From Stichopus chloronotus (Eukaryota; Echinodermata; Holothuroidea; Aspidochirotida; Stichopodidae), in NCBI GenBank assembly GCA_021234535.1, contig CM037843.1, positions 22,227,911 to 22,291,910 on the forward strand: DNA of 64,000 nucleotides, read 5' to 3'. Below the pieces are notes generated by a model. It ran no database searches, had not been told where the DNA came from, and saw only the letters and a program-made list of their open reading frames with translations. Positions 63,740 through 64,000 of the stretch are shown in pieces (positions within the stretch are counted from its first letter, which is position 1; each line of letters starts with the position of its first letter). A program made the translations under genes and the position numbers.

Positions 63740-64000
63740 TTTGCATAATGTAAATTTCATTTCGTTACTCCCCGCGTTTCGAAGATAAAACGAGAGATGT
63801 GTAAAGCCAAAATTTTACGACCTCACAAGCAATGCCGCAGAACAGACACCTACCTCCATCTTTTTTTTTTCTTGTTTTGGCAAGCTGTGTTACCCATTCC
63901 AGGGTAAAATCATTTTCTAGTGTGGCACTTTTCAAGTTGACATATACAGCTGTAAAGTAACGTTTGTAAAATAAAGCTCAGCAATCAGAGAAGTCAATTA

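Overview
This is animal nuclear DNA: AT-rich, with genes split into short exons, kilobase-scale introns, many degraded transposons and non-LTR retrotransposon remnants, and no operons, ribosome binding sites or CRISPR arrays. The AGGTCA-type satellite, the transposon mix and a QPCT gene that resembles both vertebrate QPCT and QPCTL fit a marine invertebrate, possibly an echinoderm or related deuterostome. That placement is inference only.

Three coding loci can be supported, all on the + strand. (1) Two short related in-phase exons at 245-319 and 1705-1773, from an unrecognised gene that carries a duplicated exon. (2) A glutaminyl-peptide cyclotransferase gene (QPCT/QPCTL family), with exons at 10010-10158, 12327-12611, 15705-15860, 19537-19637, 21289-21399 and 22109-22287. 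All zinc-binding and catalytic motifs are present, but the first recognised exon has two frame breaks and the 19.5-kb exon has one; the signal-peptide exon was not found. (3) A divergent phosphatidylethanolamine-binding-protein (PEBP) family gene, with exons near 38905-39258, 39862-39960, 41058-41115 and 45132-45337. A terminal-inverted-repeat transposon ends only about 18 bases before its last splice acceptor.

The rest is mostly repeats. 2.0-6.1 kb holds nested inverted-repeat elements. 8.1-9.5, 13.2-15.6 and 55.5-56.3 kb hold AGGTCA-rich tandem arrays. 31.1-38.1 kb is bounded by inverted arms of about 650 bases. 43.7-47.0 kb holds a 1.4-kb inverted-repeat element and a 1.1-kb element that itself contains a third, nested element. 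48.9-50.7 kb is an old tandem duplication. 52-55.3 kb is a cluster of dead LINE fragments.

The right end (about 55.5-63.9 kb) is a colinear but decayed copy of about 13.3-29.3 kb. It keeps ruined copies of two QPCT exons, has lost about 8-9 kb including the last two, and has gained a transposon, a LINE 3' end and a small local inverted duplication. Comparing the two copies gives filled and empty sites for several mobile elements. Percent identities were not computed; all repeat matches were found by eye.
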